Origin: Scilla litardierei
Lineage: Eukaryota; Streptophyta; Magnoliopsida; Asparagales; Asparagaceae
DNA: 64,000 nt
Direction: 5' to 3'
Assembly (NCBI GenBank): GCA_030789695.1
Contig: CM061141.1
Coordinates: forward strand, 197,295,689-197,359,688
Shown in pieces: positions 47,227 through 58,682 of this stretch. The notes under the pieces are model-generated. The model ran no database searches and was not told the DNA's origin. It saw only the letters and a program-made list of their open reading frames with translations. Each line of letters opens with the position of its first letter. Positions within the stretch are counted from its first letter, which is position 1. The position numbers were made by a program, and so were the translations under genes.

Positions 47227-47844
47227 TCACTTGATGATACGCGTTACCGTCTGGACCGCGTTCTCCCTTTTTCCCTTGTCATGCTGCTTGGACGTTCCTT
47301 CTCCTGAGACAGGGTCATTGGCGGAGTTCTTCAGGTGCCCCCGGCTCACAAGCTTCTCGATGTCTTTCTTCAGGTGCCAACAGTCGTCGGTATCGTGGCC
47401 GTTGTCTTTGTGGTACTTGCAGTACTTCTCTTTATCCCTTCCGCCTCTCTTCATCCTTCGGGGAGGTCGGCTCATATGTCCCTCCTTCTGGGCTTGCGCT
47501 AGGATCACGTCCGGGGCGGTGATCACCGAGGAGTGCCGGGGCTCTTCCCTCCGTGGTCTTCCTCTGGCCCTCTTCACTTGTCGATGCTCCTCCGTGCCGC
47601 GACGCTCGTTCTCATCGCTTTTGGTCCCGCGCCTGGTCTTACCCTCATCCACGGCCAAGGCATCTTCTGTCAGCATGAAGCGTTCTGCTCGGGCCATAAT
47701 TCCAGCGAGGTCCTTCGGTGGGTCGCTGTGTAGCGATTTCTTCAAGCCCCTATGTCATAGGCCAGTTTTTTAGGGTCGCCTTCACAACCAGCTCGGGGCA
47801 GCTATCCACGCTCAATCGCTCCACGTTGAAGCGACGCATGAAGT
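47227..47844 (-). pseudogene. Tat-like gag, C-terminal part
   Basis: 172 codons at 47745-47227: LAGIMARAERFMLTEDAL, a basic stretch (KRARGRPRREEPR), then CKYHKDNGHDTDDCWHLKKDIEKLVSRGHL, the zinc-knuckle-like end typical of Tat gag. The segment 47844-47746 continues it in broken frame up to the Sirevirus insertion (GAAGT at 47840-47844). The matching N-terminal part is 55390-56423. No protease follows. Confidence 0.78.
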
Positions 47845-48918
47845 TGATGGAAATTGAATTCCACTCCAAGTAATTTTGATGATGAGCACACCAAATGAAA
47901 GCTTGTTATACTAACTACACTACACTTAAGATGTGCAGAATTTGCGAAGCTCTACTCATACTCAAAGAAGCACACTTCAACGCTCAAAGACAAAGACGAA
48001 CATGACTAAACTCAAGTGATGAAGCTCAAGCTCAAACAGAACAAGAAACACAAAGAGAGGCTCGCTTTCACTTCATCAAGTTGACCAAACTTCCGAAGAC
48101 ATCTTCTGAGTCTAGAGTGAGTGTGTCGTGTCTTTTTAGGGTATTTGTTAAAGCCATATAAAATAGACAAAACACACACACACACACACACACAATTTCG
48201 AAAAAACTTTTAATTATCTTCAAAATATTTTCGAGAGCTTCTTTCTAGTCACTCCATAATTTTCATAGTGAAACTCCTCGCACCCTGGACCTAACTACTT
48301 GTCTGACTAGAAGAGCAACAGGAAAAAACTCCTCTGGGAGTCGACTACCAAAAGTAGGGAGTCGACTACTTTTCAGAGATCGAAAACTCCTGGAGTTCTC
48401 TGGGAGTCGACTACCTATATGAGGGAGTCGACTACCAGCTGTAAATTTTCAGACGTTTTTGAATTTGAATTTTGAAATCCTTTGAGCAATTTACTCCGTA
48501 ATTTATGGGACAAAAGTCAAACGAAATTTGAAATTCAAATCTAAGTTTTTTTCCTATAAATAGAGCTGAATTCTTTGATGAAAAAAAACATTGAAAATCA
48601 ATCTCTTGTGAAAACTCTCTTGAATTCAAAGCTCTCATTTTCTCTTTAGCCAATTTGTTTTAATTTGATCTTGCAATATTCTTTCAGAAATTCTTTTGAA
48701 GATCATACTCTTATTTTTATTGGCTGTTGTGGAATTGCTCTGTATATTTTAAGATTATTTTGTTGATTAAGAACCAAGCGTAGATCGCTCTACTTGGTTT
48801 CTTAGGCAACATTAGAAGGACTTTATTTGTATTAACATCAACTAGCGAAAAAGTTTACTTTATACACAAAACTATTCACCCCCCTTCTAGTGTTGTTTGT
48901 CATCCACAGGATCCAACA
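47845..48918 (+). repeat. 5' LTR of the + strand Sirevirus, with a 650-bp deletion
   Basis: TGATGGAAATTG to GGATCCAACA. It lacks the segment present in the 3' LTR between about 54530 and 55188; the junction is at about 48720. A (CA)n run lies at 48173-48193. The TATA box TATAAATA is at 48555-48562. Confidence 0.88.
48336..48437 (+). promoter_or_regulatory. GGGAGTCGACTACC palindrome array (array D, 5' LTR)
   Basis: Four copies at about 48336, 48357, 48402 and 48423 in two pairs with 21-bp spacing, with core AGTCGACT fully palindromic. The array ends about 119 bp upstream of the TATA box. The 3' LTR has the same four (about 54143-54242) and a second pair at about 55151 and 55173. Confidence 0.65.
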
Positions 48919-48944
48919 CTTAGTATCAAAGCAAGGTCAAAACG

Positions 48945-50297
48945 ATGGCATCAACAAACGTCTACAACACTCATACTCCTCCAATCTTTGACGGCAACTT
49001 TTATTCCCAATGGAGAAGGAGAATGGAGATCTTCTTGGAAGCACAAGATCTAAGCTACTCAAGATCTCTCGGTGAACGATATGAGATTCCAACCACTCCT
49101 CAAAATCAATGGAATCCGGATCAAGAAGAAGCCTACTTCAGAAACATAAAGTTAATGCATTTACTTTATACCGGTTTAACTAATAAAATGTTAGATCTTG
49201 TAGAAAGGGCTGAAACCGCACACCAAATCCTCAACTTATTGGATGAGCGATTCGGCTCAAAGTCAAAAGAAGTTCAAACACCCATAGAGACAACCAAATC
49301 CGATGATGAAAAGTATGAAAAGGAGATTGTTGAAGATGAATGGACTTTTGACACCATCAACACCAACGAAGAAGAGGAAGAGCAATCCAAAAATCATATG
49401 TGCATGATGGCTTGTCAAGACAATCAGGAAAAGGTATGTGAATCCAGTTCTGACGATGAAGATGATTTTGACATTGCTAGTGCATATGAAAATTTGTATA
49501 GAGAATTTGAGAGATTGAATAAGAAATACAAAAGTGTAAATAACAAGTACAAAGCTTTGAATAATGACCATGATGACTTATATAAGAAACATGATAGTTT
49601 GATGGATGATTATAATGCTTTGAAAAATGATCGTAGTAATATTTCATTACATGATCATAATTCCTTAAAGGCAAAATATGATGCATTATTGATTGATAAT
49701 AATTTATTGAAAAATGAACATGCTTTATATGTTTCCTGTCTAAATGATAAGATAGATTCACTTGAAAATATTATTGCTTCTAGTCGTATAAAGCATGAAG
49801 AATTAATTGCAAAATTTGACTGTATCAAGAGTAGTTCTACTTCTTCTTGTTCTTATACTCCTAGAAATGTTGTTAATAAATCTACTCATGCTCAAGCTTC
49901 TACATCTAAAGATATGGGTAGAAATGTAAATGTTGTGCATGCCAATGTTAAAAAGTATGCTTTCATGTATGGGAAAAATGTTAGATACAATAACGCATCT
50001 CACGCCTCACATGATCTACATGCTACACATAATACACACAATAAATCTCATGTTATATCACATAACACGGCACACAAAAATATTGTACACAATACACATC
50101 AAAGATCACATTCTGTACACAAACCTCAAAATATACACAATGCTAGAAATAACATGATATGGGTGCCTAAACACTTAGGCTTGCATGATAAAAATGCTTA
50201 TATTCATAATTTGACTCGCAGTATGCATAGATTCCATAAAGATGCATTTGTTCATAGGAAATCAGATTCACATCGAATTTGGGTTCCAAATAAGTAA
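48945..50297 (+). CDS. Sirevirus gag with internal deletion and His-rich tail
   Basis: 450 codons, open throughout. ATG 48945 starts MASTNVYNTHTPPIFDGNFYSQWRRRMEIFLEAQDL, a copia gag opening. The capsid-type region runs to LLDERFGSKSKEVQ (about residue 107), where the expected second half of the domain is missing and a Glu/Asp-rich linker begins, which suggests an in-frame deletion. Residues about 175-300 are a predicted coiled coil (YENLYREFERLNKKYKSVNNKYKALNNDHDDLYKKHD). The C-terminus (about 335-450) is exceptionally His/Asn-rich and ends HRIWVPNK. No CCHC zinc knuckle is present. Pol is in another frame starting about 110 bp downstream. Confidence 0.8.
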   Translation: MASTNVYNTHTPPIFDGNFYSQWRRRMEIFLEAQDLSYSRSLGERYEIPTTPQNQWNPDQEEAYFRNIKLMHLLYTGLTNKMLDLVERAETAHQILNLLDERFGSKSKEVQTPIETTKSDDEKYEKEIVEDEWTFDTINTNEEEEEQSKNHMCMMACQDNQEKVCESSSDDEDDFDIASAYENLYREFERLNKKYKSVNNKYKALNNDHDDLYKKHDSLMDDYNALKNDRSNISLHDHNSLKAKYDALLIDNNLLKNEHALYVSCLNDKIDSLENIIASSRIKHEELIAKFDCIKSSSTSSCSYTPRNVVNKSTHAQASTSKDMGRNVNVVHANVKKYAFMYGKNVRYNNASHASHDLHATHNTHNKSHVISHNTAHKNIVHNTHQRSHSVHKPQNIHNARNNMIWVPKHLGLHDKNAYIHNLTRSMHRFHKDAFVHRKSDSHRIWVPNK

Positions 50298-50410
50298 CTT
50301 CATTTTCTTAAAAACATTAGGGTATCCACATACTTCATGTATATCATTTTGATACCCAAACGCTTAAAATAATATGTAAATAAAATTTTTTCCTAACATA
50401 TCGGACCCAA

Positions 50411-53400
50411 TTGGAAGTGGGTACCAAACGTGTAGAGATTATTTTATTTCAGGACATTTGGATAATGGATAGTGGATGCTCCGCACACATGACGTGGAAC
50501 GTAAAATTACTTAGCAATTTAAAAATGTATGATGGCGGAACCGTGACATTTGGTGACAACAAGAAAGGTAAAATTGTTGGAATTGGCAATATCGACAGTC
50601 ACTCAAAATTGGTCATCAAAGATGTAAGCTTGGTGAAAGGATTAAAGCATAATCTATTAAGCATAAGTCAACTATGCGACAAAGGTATGAAAGTTATATT
50701 TACTCTTGACTCATGCTTAGTCTATGACAAAGATATGAAAAATATCCTTGTCAAAGGTAAGCGAGTAGAAAATATCTATGTACTTAGACTAAATGAGTTT
50801 GAATCAAATGTATGTTTAATTGTTTCAACAAATGATCCACTACTCTGGCATAGACGCTTTGGCCATGTGAACATCAAAAACATGGATAAGATTTTCAGGA
50901 AAGAGTTGGTGCAAGGACTTCCTAAGATAAGTTTTAAATTAGTTAAAATATGTGACTCATGTCAATTTGGCAAAATGCATAAGAGTTCATTTAAAAATAT
51001 TGGAGCTCTCAGTTCTAATGGACAACTTGAACTACTCCATATGGACTTGTTTGGCCCAACTAGAACTCCATCATTATGCAACTCTAGATACGTATATGTC
51101 ATAATTGATGATTTTACTCGATATACGTGGGTATTATTCTTAACTCATAAGAATGATGCCTTCCGTGAATTCGAAATATTTTTCAAAAGGATTGAACGTT
51201 TATATTCCATGAAAATTATTTCCTTAAGAAGTGATCATGGTGGTGAATTTGAAAATGAACATTTTAAATCATTTTGTGAAGAACGAGGCATTTCTCACAC
51301 TTTTGCTTTTCCCAGAGCTGCTCCGCAAAATGGGATAGTTGAAAGGAAAAACAGAACACTCCAAGAGTGTGCACGAACAATGTTGTGTGAAAGCAACCTT
51401 CCAAAGAATTTTTGGGCGGAAGCCGTAGCAACCGCGTGCTATATTCAAAATAAAGTTTTAATTAGAAAACCGTTTGAAAAGACCCCTAATGAGTTATTGC
51501 TCCAACGAATTCCAAAAGTATCTTACTTCAGAGTTTTTGGTTGTAAATGCTCTATTCTAAATACTAAAGATAACTTAGATAAGTTTGACTCCATGGCGGA
51601 TGAAGGCATATTTATCGGTTACTCTTTACGTAGTAAGGCATATAGAATTTACAATAAAAGTTCCGAAACTATTGTTGAAACTCTACATGTAACATTTGAT
51701 GAATCTTTACCACATAACATTGCTCATGATGATGATGATAGCATGCTCATTGCACGCACTCCTAATAATGAATCTTTCAATGATATCCCTAGTTCTTTGC
51801 CTAAATCATTTCCTGAAATCACACATCACCCACACACACAAGTCTTAGGTGACATTGATGCAGGAATTAGAACTAGATCTCAAATAGAACATTTAACACA
51901 TGTTGCATTTGTTTCTAACATTGAGCCGAAAAAGGTAGAAGAAGCTTTTGCAGATGAAGCATGGATCGAGGCTATGCAAGAAGAACTTCTACAATTTGAA
52001 CGCAATCAAGTGTGGGAGTTAGTGCCTAGACCGGAAGATCGTCCCGTTATCGGTACTAAATGGGTATACCAGAACAAACTAGATGAAGATGGAAATGTGA
52101 TAAGGAATAAGGCAAGGTTAGTAGCACATGGTTACTCTCAAGAGGAAGGTATAGACTTCGATGAAACCTTTGCTCCTGTTGCTAGACTAGAATCTATTAG
52201 GATGTTAATCGCATTTGCATCATATAAGAATTTTAAACTTTATCAAATGGATGTAAAAAGCGCTTTCCTAAATGGATTCATAAAGGAGGAAGTCTACGTT
52301 GAACAACCTCCAGGATTTGAACATGATAAGAAAACAGGATTTGTTTACAAGTTAAACAAAGCCTTATATGGGCTAAAACAAGCTCCAAGAGCTTGGTATG
52401 AAAGACTAAGAAAATTCTTAAGTGACTCAAGTTATACTGTTGGAAAAATAGATACAACCTTATTTGTTAAGAAAGATCATAATATATCATTCTTATCCAA
52501 ATCTATGTAGATGACATCATTTTTGGATCTACTAATGATGATCTTTGCCAAGAGTTTGCCAAGTTAATGCAGGAAGAATTTGAAATGAGCCACATGGGGG
52601 AGCTAACATACTTTCTCGGATTACAAATCAAACAAGGAAACGAAGGAACCTTCATTCATCAAACAAAGTACGCAAGAGACTTGATCAAAAGGTTCGGGAT
52701 GGAAACTGCATCAGGAAAGAACATACCAATGGCAACGTCCACTTCCTTAGACAAAGACGAAGCAGGTAAGAAGGTTGATCAGAAAACATATAGAGGTATG
52801 GTCGGTTCTTTACTCTACTTAACCGCCAGCAGACCTGACATCATGTTTAGTGTTTGTGCATGTGCTAGATTTCAATGTGATCCTAGGGAATCACACCTCA
52901 AAACAGTAAAATACATATTTAGATATCTTAAAACCACATCTGACTTTGGACTCTTCTATCCCAAAGGAAGCACATTCGATTTAACTTCATTTAGTGACAC
53001 TGACTATACTGGTTGTAAAGCCACAAGAAAAAGCACAAGTGGAACATGTCATTTCCTTGGACATTCCCTTGTTTCGTGGTTTAGCAAAAAGCAAAGTTCC
53101 GTTTCACTATCCACTACTGAGGCAGAATATATAGCTGTCGGACTTGCCTGTGCTCAAATACTTTGGATGAAACAAGTCCTCGTCGATTATGGTGTTAATA
53201 CATCTACATGCGTAATTTATTGTGATAATAAAAGCACCATAAATCTCACTAAAAACTCTGTTCTTCATCCTAGAACAAAACATATTGATATTAGACACAG
53301 ATTTATTGATGATCATTGTGCCAAAAAGGATGTTGAACTTAAGTTTGTATCCTCTGAGTTTCAAGTTGCAGATATTCTAACAAAACCCTTACAAAAAGAT

Positions 53401-53448
53401 ACATTCTCTAGACTTCGTCGAGAATTGGGTATTGTTGGAGAAAAATAA
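50411..53448 (+). pseudogene. Sirevirus pol with a single frameshift at the RT active site
   Basis: The frame opens without an ATG near 50411 and reads to 52510, then continues in another frame to 53448. Domains: protease ([10 protein letters not shown], about 50463); GAG-pre-integrase ([11 protein letters not shown] and CDSCQFGK); integrase ([17 protein letters not shown] about 51230; [13 protein letters not shown] about 51327); reverse transcriptase ([11 protein letters not shown] about 52247; [15 protein letters not shown] about 52365); and RNase H (SLSTTEAEYIAVG about 53104; KHIDIRHRF about 53279; ADILTKPL). A shift of one base just before the YVDD catalytic box (52504-52515) is the only break I see. 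As it stands the copy yields RT without its active site. Confidence 0.88.
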
Positions 53449-53657
53449 TTGAATAATGTTCAGTTATAATATTTTTTGTTGACGACAAGGGGGAGAAAAT
53501 AAATGAAATGCAAAAATGAATGAATGTATTATTTTTAACGGCTTCGATGCAGGGGGAGAACCGCATCAAAGCAGGGGGAGTAAGTATACTTTGTTCCCAT
53601 TTTTTTAACTTACTTCATTTTTTTCATTTTGGGTGTCATCATCAAAAAGGGAGAGAG
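53449..53657 (+). other. Sirevirus 3' untranslated region with repeated polypurine tracts
   Basis: Three GGGGGAG tracts and the LTR-adjacent AAAAGGGAGAGAG lie within 180 bp. This matches the multiple-tract signature described for Sireviruses. Confidence 0.8.
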
Positions 53658-55384
53658 TGATGGAAATTGAATTCCACTCCAAGTAATTTTGATGATGAGC
53701 ACACCAAATGAAAGCTTGATGTACTAACTACACTACACTTAAGATGTGCAGAATTTGCGAAGCTCTACTCATACTCAAAGAAGCACACTTCAACGCTCAA
53801 AGACAAAGACGAACATGACTAAACTCAAGTGATGAAGCTCAAGCTCAAACAGAACAAGAAACACAAAGAGAATCTCGCTTTCACTTCATCAAGTTGACCA
53901 AACTTCCGAAGACATGTTCTGAGTCTAGAGTGAGTGTGTCGTGTCTTTTTAGGGTATTTGTTAAAGCCATATCAAATAGACAAAACACACACACACAAAC
54001 AATTTCGAAAATACTTTTAATTATCTTCAAAATATTTTCGAGAGCTTCTTTCTAGTCACTCCATAATTTTCGTAGTGAAACTCCACGCACCCTGGAGCTA
54101 ACTACTTGTCTGACTAGAAGAGAAACAGGAAAAAACTCCTCTGGGAGTCGACTACCAAAAGTAGGGAGTCGACTACTTTTCAGAGATCGAAAACTCCTGG
54201 AGTTCTCTGGGAGTCGACTACCTATATGAGGGAGTCGACTACCAGCTGTAAATTTTCAGACGTTTTTGAATTTGAATTTTGAAATCCTTTGAGCAATTTA
54301 CTCCGTAATTTTTGGGACAAAAGTCAAACGAAATTTGAAATTCAAATATCAGTTTTTTCCCTATAAATAGAGCTGAATTATTTGATGAAAAAAACATTGA
54401 AAATCAATCTCTTGTGAAAACTCTCTTGAATTCAAAGCTCTCATTTTCTCTATAGCCAATTTGTTTTTATTTGATCTTGCAATATTATTTCAGAAATTCT
54501 TTTGAAGATCATACTCTTATTTTTATTTGCTAACACGTTTTCAAAATCCTTACTATTATTCTCTTTAATTTTTATTTAAAGGATTTTTAAAAAGATCTAG
54601 ATCACAAAGAACTTCTCTCGTATCTTTGTGTGATCTAGACTATCATTCTATCAAACCACTACACAAATTTGTCTAAACTTTGATTGGCTATAGAATCGGG
54701 TGTGTAAACCAATCTCCATCATTTATTGTGGTGTATTGGATAAATTCTCATTGTGTTGATTGTTGGAACACTAGACAAGTCTAGTTGTTGCCAGTTGGAA
54801 AGTCCTCGGTTTGTGAGGCAAGGGTAAACCCTAGACAAGTCTAGGTGTTGAGATTGGAAATCCTGGTCAAGGCTAGGTCGTTGGAAATCCTAACGAGTGA
54901 AGTTAGGTACTTGTATTTGTCAAGGCAGATAGTGGAAATCTCGTACCGGATTGGTCGGGGACTGGACGTACCCGGGTTGCGGGGAACCAGGATAAAAATC
55001 CTTTTTTGTTTGCGATTGTTGATCTGTGCTTGTTTAATTTTTGCACTTACTTCTCTATCGATTAAAGTGTCATCTATCTACAGCAAAGATTAATTTATCT
55101 CTATTCACTGTAATTCATATTTGCAAACTTATCTGTTCTCACATATACTTTGGGAGTCGACTACTGTTCATATGGAGTCGACTACCTGCTGTGGAATTGC
55201 TCTGTGTATTTTAAGATTATTTTGTTGATTAAGAACCAAGCGTAGATCGCTCTACTTGGTTTCTTAGGCAACATTAGAAGGACTTTATTTGTATTAACAT
55301 CAACTAGCGAAAAAGTTTACTTTATACACAACACTATTCAACCCCCTCCCTTCTAGTGTTGTTTGCCATCCACAGGATCCAACA
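53658..55384 (+). repeat. 3' LTR of the + strand Sirevirus (full length)
   Basis: 1,727 bp. It retains the block at about 54530-55188 that is missing from the 5' LTR, with repeated CTAGACAAGTCTAG palindromes (about 54772 and 54831) and the block GGGGACTGGACGTACCCGGG usual in Sirevirus LTRs. The remainder matches the 5' LTR with scattered differences. Confidence 0.88.
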
Positions 55385-55389
55385 GAAGT

Positions 55390-56423
55390 GTCTCAGAGAT
55401 TCGGCCGGCCCCTGTACCACATTGAACAAGTGTTCCGAATCAGGTTTTACCTGCCGCCCGGCCATAAACTGCTTGCAGAACAACTGGGTGAGCTCCTCGA
55501 AGCTGTATATCGACCGACCGGGCAGGCTGAGGTACCAGGTCCGCGTGGCCCCCGTAGGGTGGAGTAGAAGCCCCTGCAGAGCAGGGTGTCATCGGCCCCC
55601 TGGAACGCCATGACCCCCTCGTAGTCCATCACATGATCTGCGGGGTCGCTAACGCCGTTGTATTTCTCCAGCGTAGGTACCTTGAATTTCGAGGGTATCT
55701 GCACCTCGGTTATCCTCCGAGTCAGGGGCATCGTTCTCCGCTGATGCACCTGGGTCGCTCCCCTTTGCCCGCCTCCTTACCGTTCAGCTGCAACGAGGGG
55801 GCTGACGGAAGCTTGACCTCCTCTTGGGTCTTCGCCAGCTTGGGTGCCGGACTCGATCGGTGCGAACTTTCTTTCCGACTCTTCTAGTGGTGGGCCCTTA
55901 CTCGTCGACTGCCTCCGCTCTGGTGAGACCGGACACTCGCTGATCGGTGATCATCCCGCCTACGTTTGTTCTATCCCGGACGTGCGGACGAGGCCGTCCT
56001 TGAGACGTCGCTCGTCTGTTCCGAGTCCTCCCCATTTCCCTCTCTGAATGAGGTGGGAGTGGGAGACCGCACCGGGGAAAAACCAGGCATGGTGAACCTC
56101 CTTTCCGTGTTTCGCACTCCTTTTCCGTGGTCGGCAACCACGACGGAGCGAAGAGGTCGACGATCCTCTTCCTGACAGTGGGCCCGTCCCTCCCCACCCT
56201 CGGGGGTGGGAGTGCTACTAACGAGCTGTTGAATCGTCGTAACTAAAGTTTGGATGTTGGTTTTGGTCTCCTGTGCATAGGCTCGGAGTTGCCCCTGCAT
56301 GACCAGCCGGGCGTCGTCGGTCTCTCCGGTAGCACGACCGTTCGGGTTCTCGACGGGGGCGTCGTATGCGCCCTCCTCCGGGATGGGTGGCATGCATCCC
56401 AGGCCGTTGCCAATGGGTTCCAT
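55390..56423 (-). pseudogene. Tat-like gag, N-terminal part
   Basis: ATG at 56423 (MEPIGNGLGCMPPIPEEGAYDAPVENPNGRAT...), an acidic and Gln-rich N-terminus. After frameshifts between about 55971 and 55749 comes the capsid core at 55749-55447 (IPSKFKVPTLEKYNGVSDPADHVMDYEGVMAFQGADDTLLCRGFYSTLRG), typical of the lineage. It is cut at 55389 by the + strand Sirevirus. Confidence 0.8.
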
Positions 56424-56452
56424 CTTGGTGGTTTGACGTGGGTGTTAATTCG

Positions 56453-56470
56453 TTCTCACAGACGGCACCA
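56453..56470 (-). other. Primer-binding site of the Tat-like element
   Basis: On the minus strand TGGTGCCGTCTGTGAGAA, two bases after the 5' LTR end. It is close to the TGGCGCCGTCTGTGGGAA type used by Tat-lineage elements. Confidence 0.7.
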
Positions 56471-56472
56471 GA

Positions 56473-57346
56473 TTTTTATGGGTGTTTTCTCACCACTGTT
56501 CGTTAACCGTAGGCTGTGTAGTCAACGAGGTCAAGGGGCCGACTTGGGGGTCCCTTGGGGCCGCCGAGCTCGCTTGTACTCGGCGTGGGAGAGCTGAGGA
56601 GAAGCCTCGGCTCGGTGGGCCGCGCTCGGCCTCGACGGATCCGCATCGAGGGGTAGCCTCGGCGCGTTGCAAGTAGGTTGGTGCTTGATCAGCCGTCCAC
56701 CTGACGACTACGATGGGGGCTGACGACCGACGCTGAGGGGTAGCCTCGACGCCTCAGATATCTTCTTCCTGGATAGATGAGGAAACTCGTCAGGGAGGTC
56801 GGACCTAGGTTCCGGCCAAATCCCCTCCGATGCCTAAGTCAGATCAAGGTCTGAAAGGATACTCGGCGGGGGAGATCCGGCTTGTGAGGAAGCCGGAACG
56901 TCAACCCAGGCGGCGTGAGTTTGGGGGAGGGAGGAAATGGAGTGGTGAATGCCTAGGTCATTGATGGAGTACCTCTCTGTTGATTAACTAAGTTTTGATC
57001 CCCTTCTCCGTTGTCATAGCCTTCCCCTTATAGGGTTCCTCGTGACTGCCCCACGCCCCGCCTCCTCTCACGTCCCCACGATCCGCCTCCGCCTCCTCCC
57101 ACTCGTGCGTAGTGGAGGGGTGGCCCATTAACGGGTCCGTTAATGGCCATTATGGGATCGCGGATTCCGAGGGGCGGTTGATCCGGCCGAATGGGGGCTA
57201 ATCGGGTGCCTCCGAGGGTGAAGTGGCTGGGCCTTCAACGCCGTCCGTGGGCCCTTCTGGTCGGGCCCGTCTTCTCTAGTGGGCGCCTCCTTTGTGGTTG
57301 GGCCGTGGGTCGTTGTAGTTCGGGCTGGTCCAAATTAGTCGTAACA
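56473..57346 (-). repeat. 5' LTR of the Tat-like element
   Basis: 874 bp, homologous to 35913-36807. The low-coordinate terminus is worn (TTTTTATGGG where the other has TGTTTACGGG). Followed by ATTAT. Confidence 0.85.
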
Positions 57347-58635
57347 ATTATAATAAATTTCAATAGTTGTTTTATGTTATTCTAATTATCCCTAGTCATT
57401 CATCACTAAAGGTATATTGATGAATTAAGATTAGTATGAATTTGGTTGATAATTATAAAATAATTATATGTATGGTGATACAAATCAAACTTGTCGGTAC
57501 TTGTTAAAGAACAAGCTACTGGATAGACTTGGTATGAGATCATTTCATGGATCTGTGTCATAAATGATCTCATAATAGTTATTCATAGAATCCTTAGACC
57601 TGAGATTATCACAGTTTTCTACGTAAGAATCATCATGTTTTGTCATAACCAAACATTATCATTAATCAGATAATTATAAAGGTTATGGGTGAACATGATG
57701 TGAATTATGCAGAGGAAGGTGAATGAAGAAGATGGGATTTGTCCCTCTCTTATGAGAGAGTATCTAATGGGCCCCTCGATAAGTAGGACTGAGAAATGCA
57801 TGGCCATTCTCAAATGAATTATATTTGATTTTATCGGTCTATTTAGCAATCAGGAAATTAAATGTTTGAACACTATCAGTATGACACTGTCCATAACTTA
57901 TGTTCAAATCAGATATCGTGTGACTAAAGGATTATGACATGTTCTATATATTGGTTAGGTTAATATTGGACTAACGATATTCATATTAATGGGGTAGTCA
58001 TAACGTCTTGCTAGATACCACTTAAGAGTTGTAGGCTTTTAATGGGATTAGGCTCACGATATGAGCCAATTGGGTCGCACATAAAGATCGTAAAGGATGT
58101 GATATGGTTTTAAATGAGATTTCGAATTTAAAATCTGATTTGAAATTCGAAATAAGGCAATATATCGTAACCGTCAAATAATGTATCTTGTTAATATATT
58201 ATCACTAAACTATCTCTACGTAACTGAAACGCGTTAAAGTGTTAACAGATTAATATATTGTTAAGATATTGTCCTTAAGATATCTTTACAGAACTGAAAT
58301 GCATTAAAGTGTTAACGTGTGTCTCTATATATGATATAGAGACGATTTTCAATGGGTCACGCATTCAATATATCTCTGTCGTTTTTGAGAAAAATAAAGA
58401 GCGAGAGAGAAACCCTAGTTGCAGAGAAAGAGCTAGCACTCTCACAATTTTCGTTCGTAAGTGTGGATACTGATAAAGGGTGGTCGTTCTTCAAAGCAGC
58501 ACCTGCTGTCTGATTCATTCGAACAGACAACAAAGGGTAGTAATCACGATCGAATCTATTGAAACACATGGATCTTTGGTAGGATTTCTATTTGTCTGCT
58601 GCATATAAACTGTTATGCATGATAGAAAACCTAAC

Positions 58636-58639
<4 letters not shown>

Positions 58640-58681
<42 letters not shown>
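58640..58681. repeat. (CA)20 microsatellite
   Basis: An uninterrupted CA dinucleotide run, directly after the end of the solo copia LTR. Confidence 0.95.

Positions 58682-58682
<1 letters not shown>

Larger units (their letters stand above)
47845..55384 (+). mobile_element. + strand Sirevirus-like copia in the Tat gag
   Basis: 5' LTR 47845-48918 (1,074 bp), 3' LTR 53658-55384 (1,727 bp), duplication GAAGT at 47840-47844 and 55385-55389. Primer site TAGTATCAAAGC at 48921-48932. Multiple polypurine tracts (AAGGGGGAGAAAA about 53489, CAGGGGGAGAA about 53551, CAGGGGGAG about 53572, AAAAGGGAGAGAG before the LTR) are diagnostic of Sireviruses. There is no envelope-position ORF: only about 210 bp separate pol from the 3' LTR. 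Confidence 0.93.
35913..57346 (-). mobile_element. Tat-like Ty3/gypsy element with two nested Sireviruses
   Basis: Duplication ATTAT at 35908-35912 and 57347-57351. On the minus strand the order is 5' LTR (57346-56473), primer site, gag (interrupted by the + strand Sirevirus), a tandem-repeat region (46990-46611), the truncated Sirevirus, a 3' internal stretch, polypurine tract and 3' LTR (36807-35913). No Tat protease, reverse transcriptase or integrase remains. They were either lost in a deletion that also removed the 5' end of the minus-strand Sirevirus, or never present (a gag-only element). Confidence 0.85.
35802..58636 (+). mobile_element. Solo copia LTR split by the Tat-like element
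   Basis: The left part is 35802-35912 and the right part 57352-58636, about 1.4 kb. The ends TGTTAG and CTAACA are perfect inverted termini. The flanks ATAAA (35797-35801) and ATAAC (58637-58641) match at 4 of 5 bases. The TATA-like CTCTATATATGATATAGAG lies at about 58323-58341, and a 59-bp block is repeated at 58188-58246 and 58258-58316 (offset 70). No primer site follows the end, so a solo LTR is likely. Confidence 0.65.
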
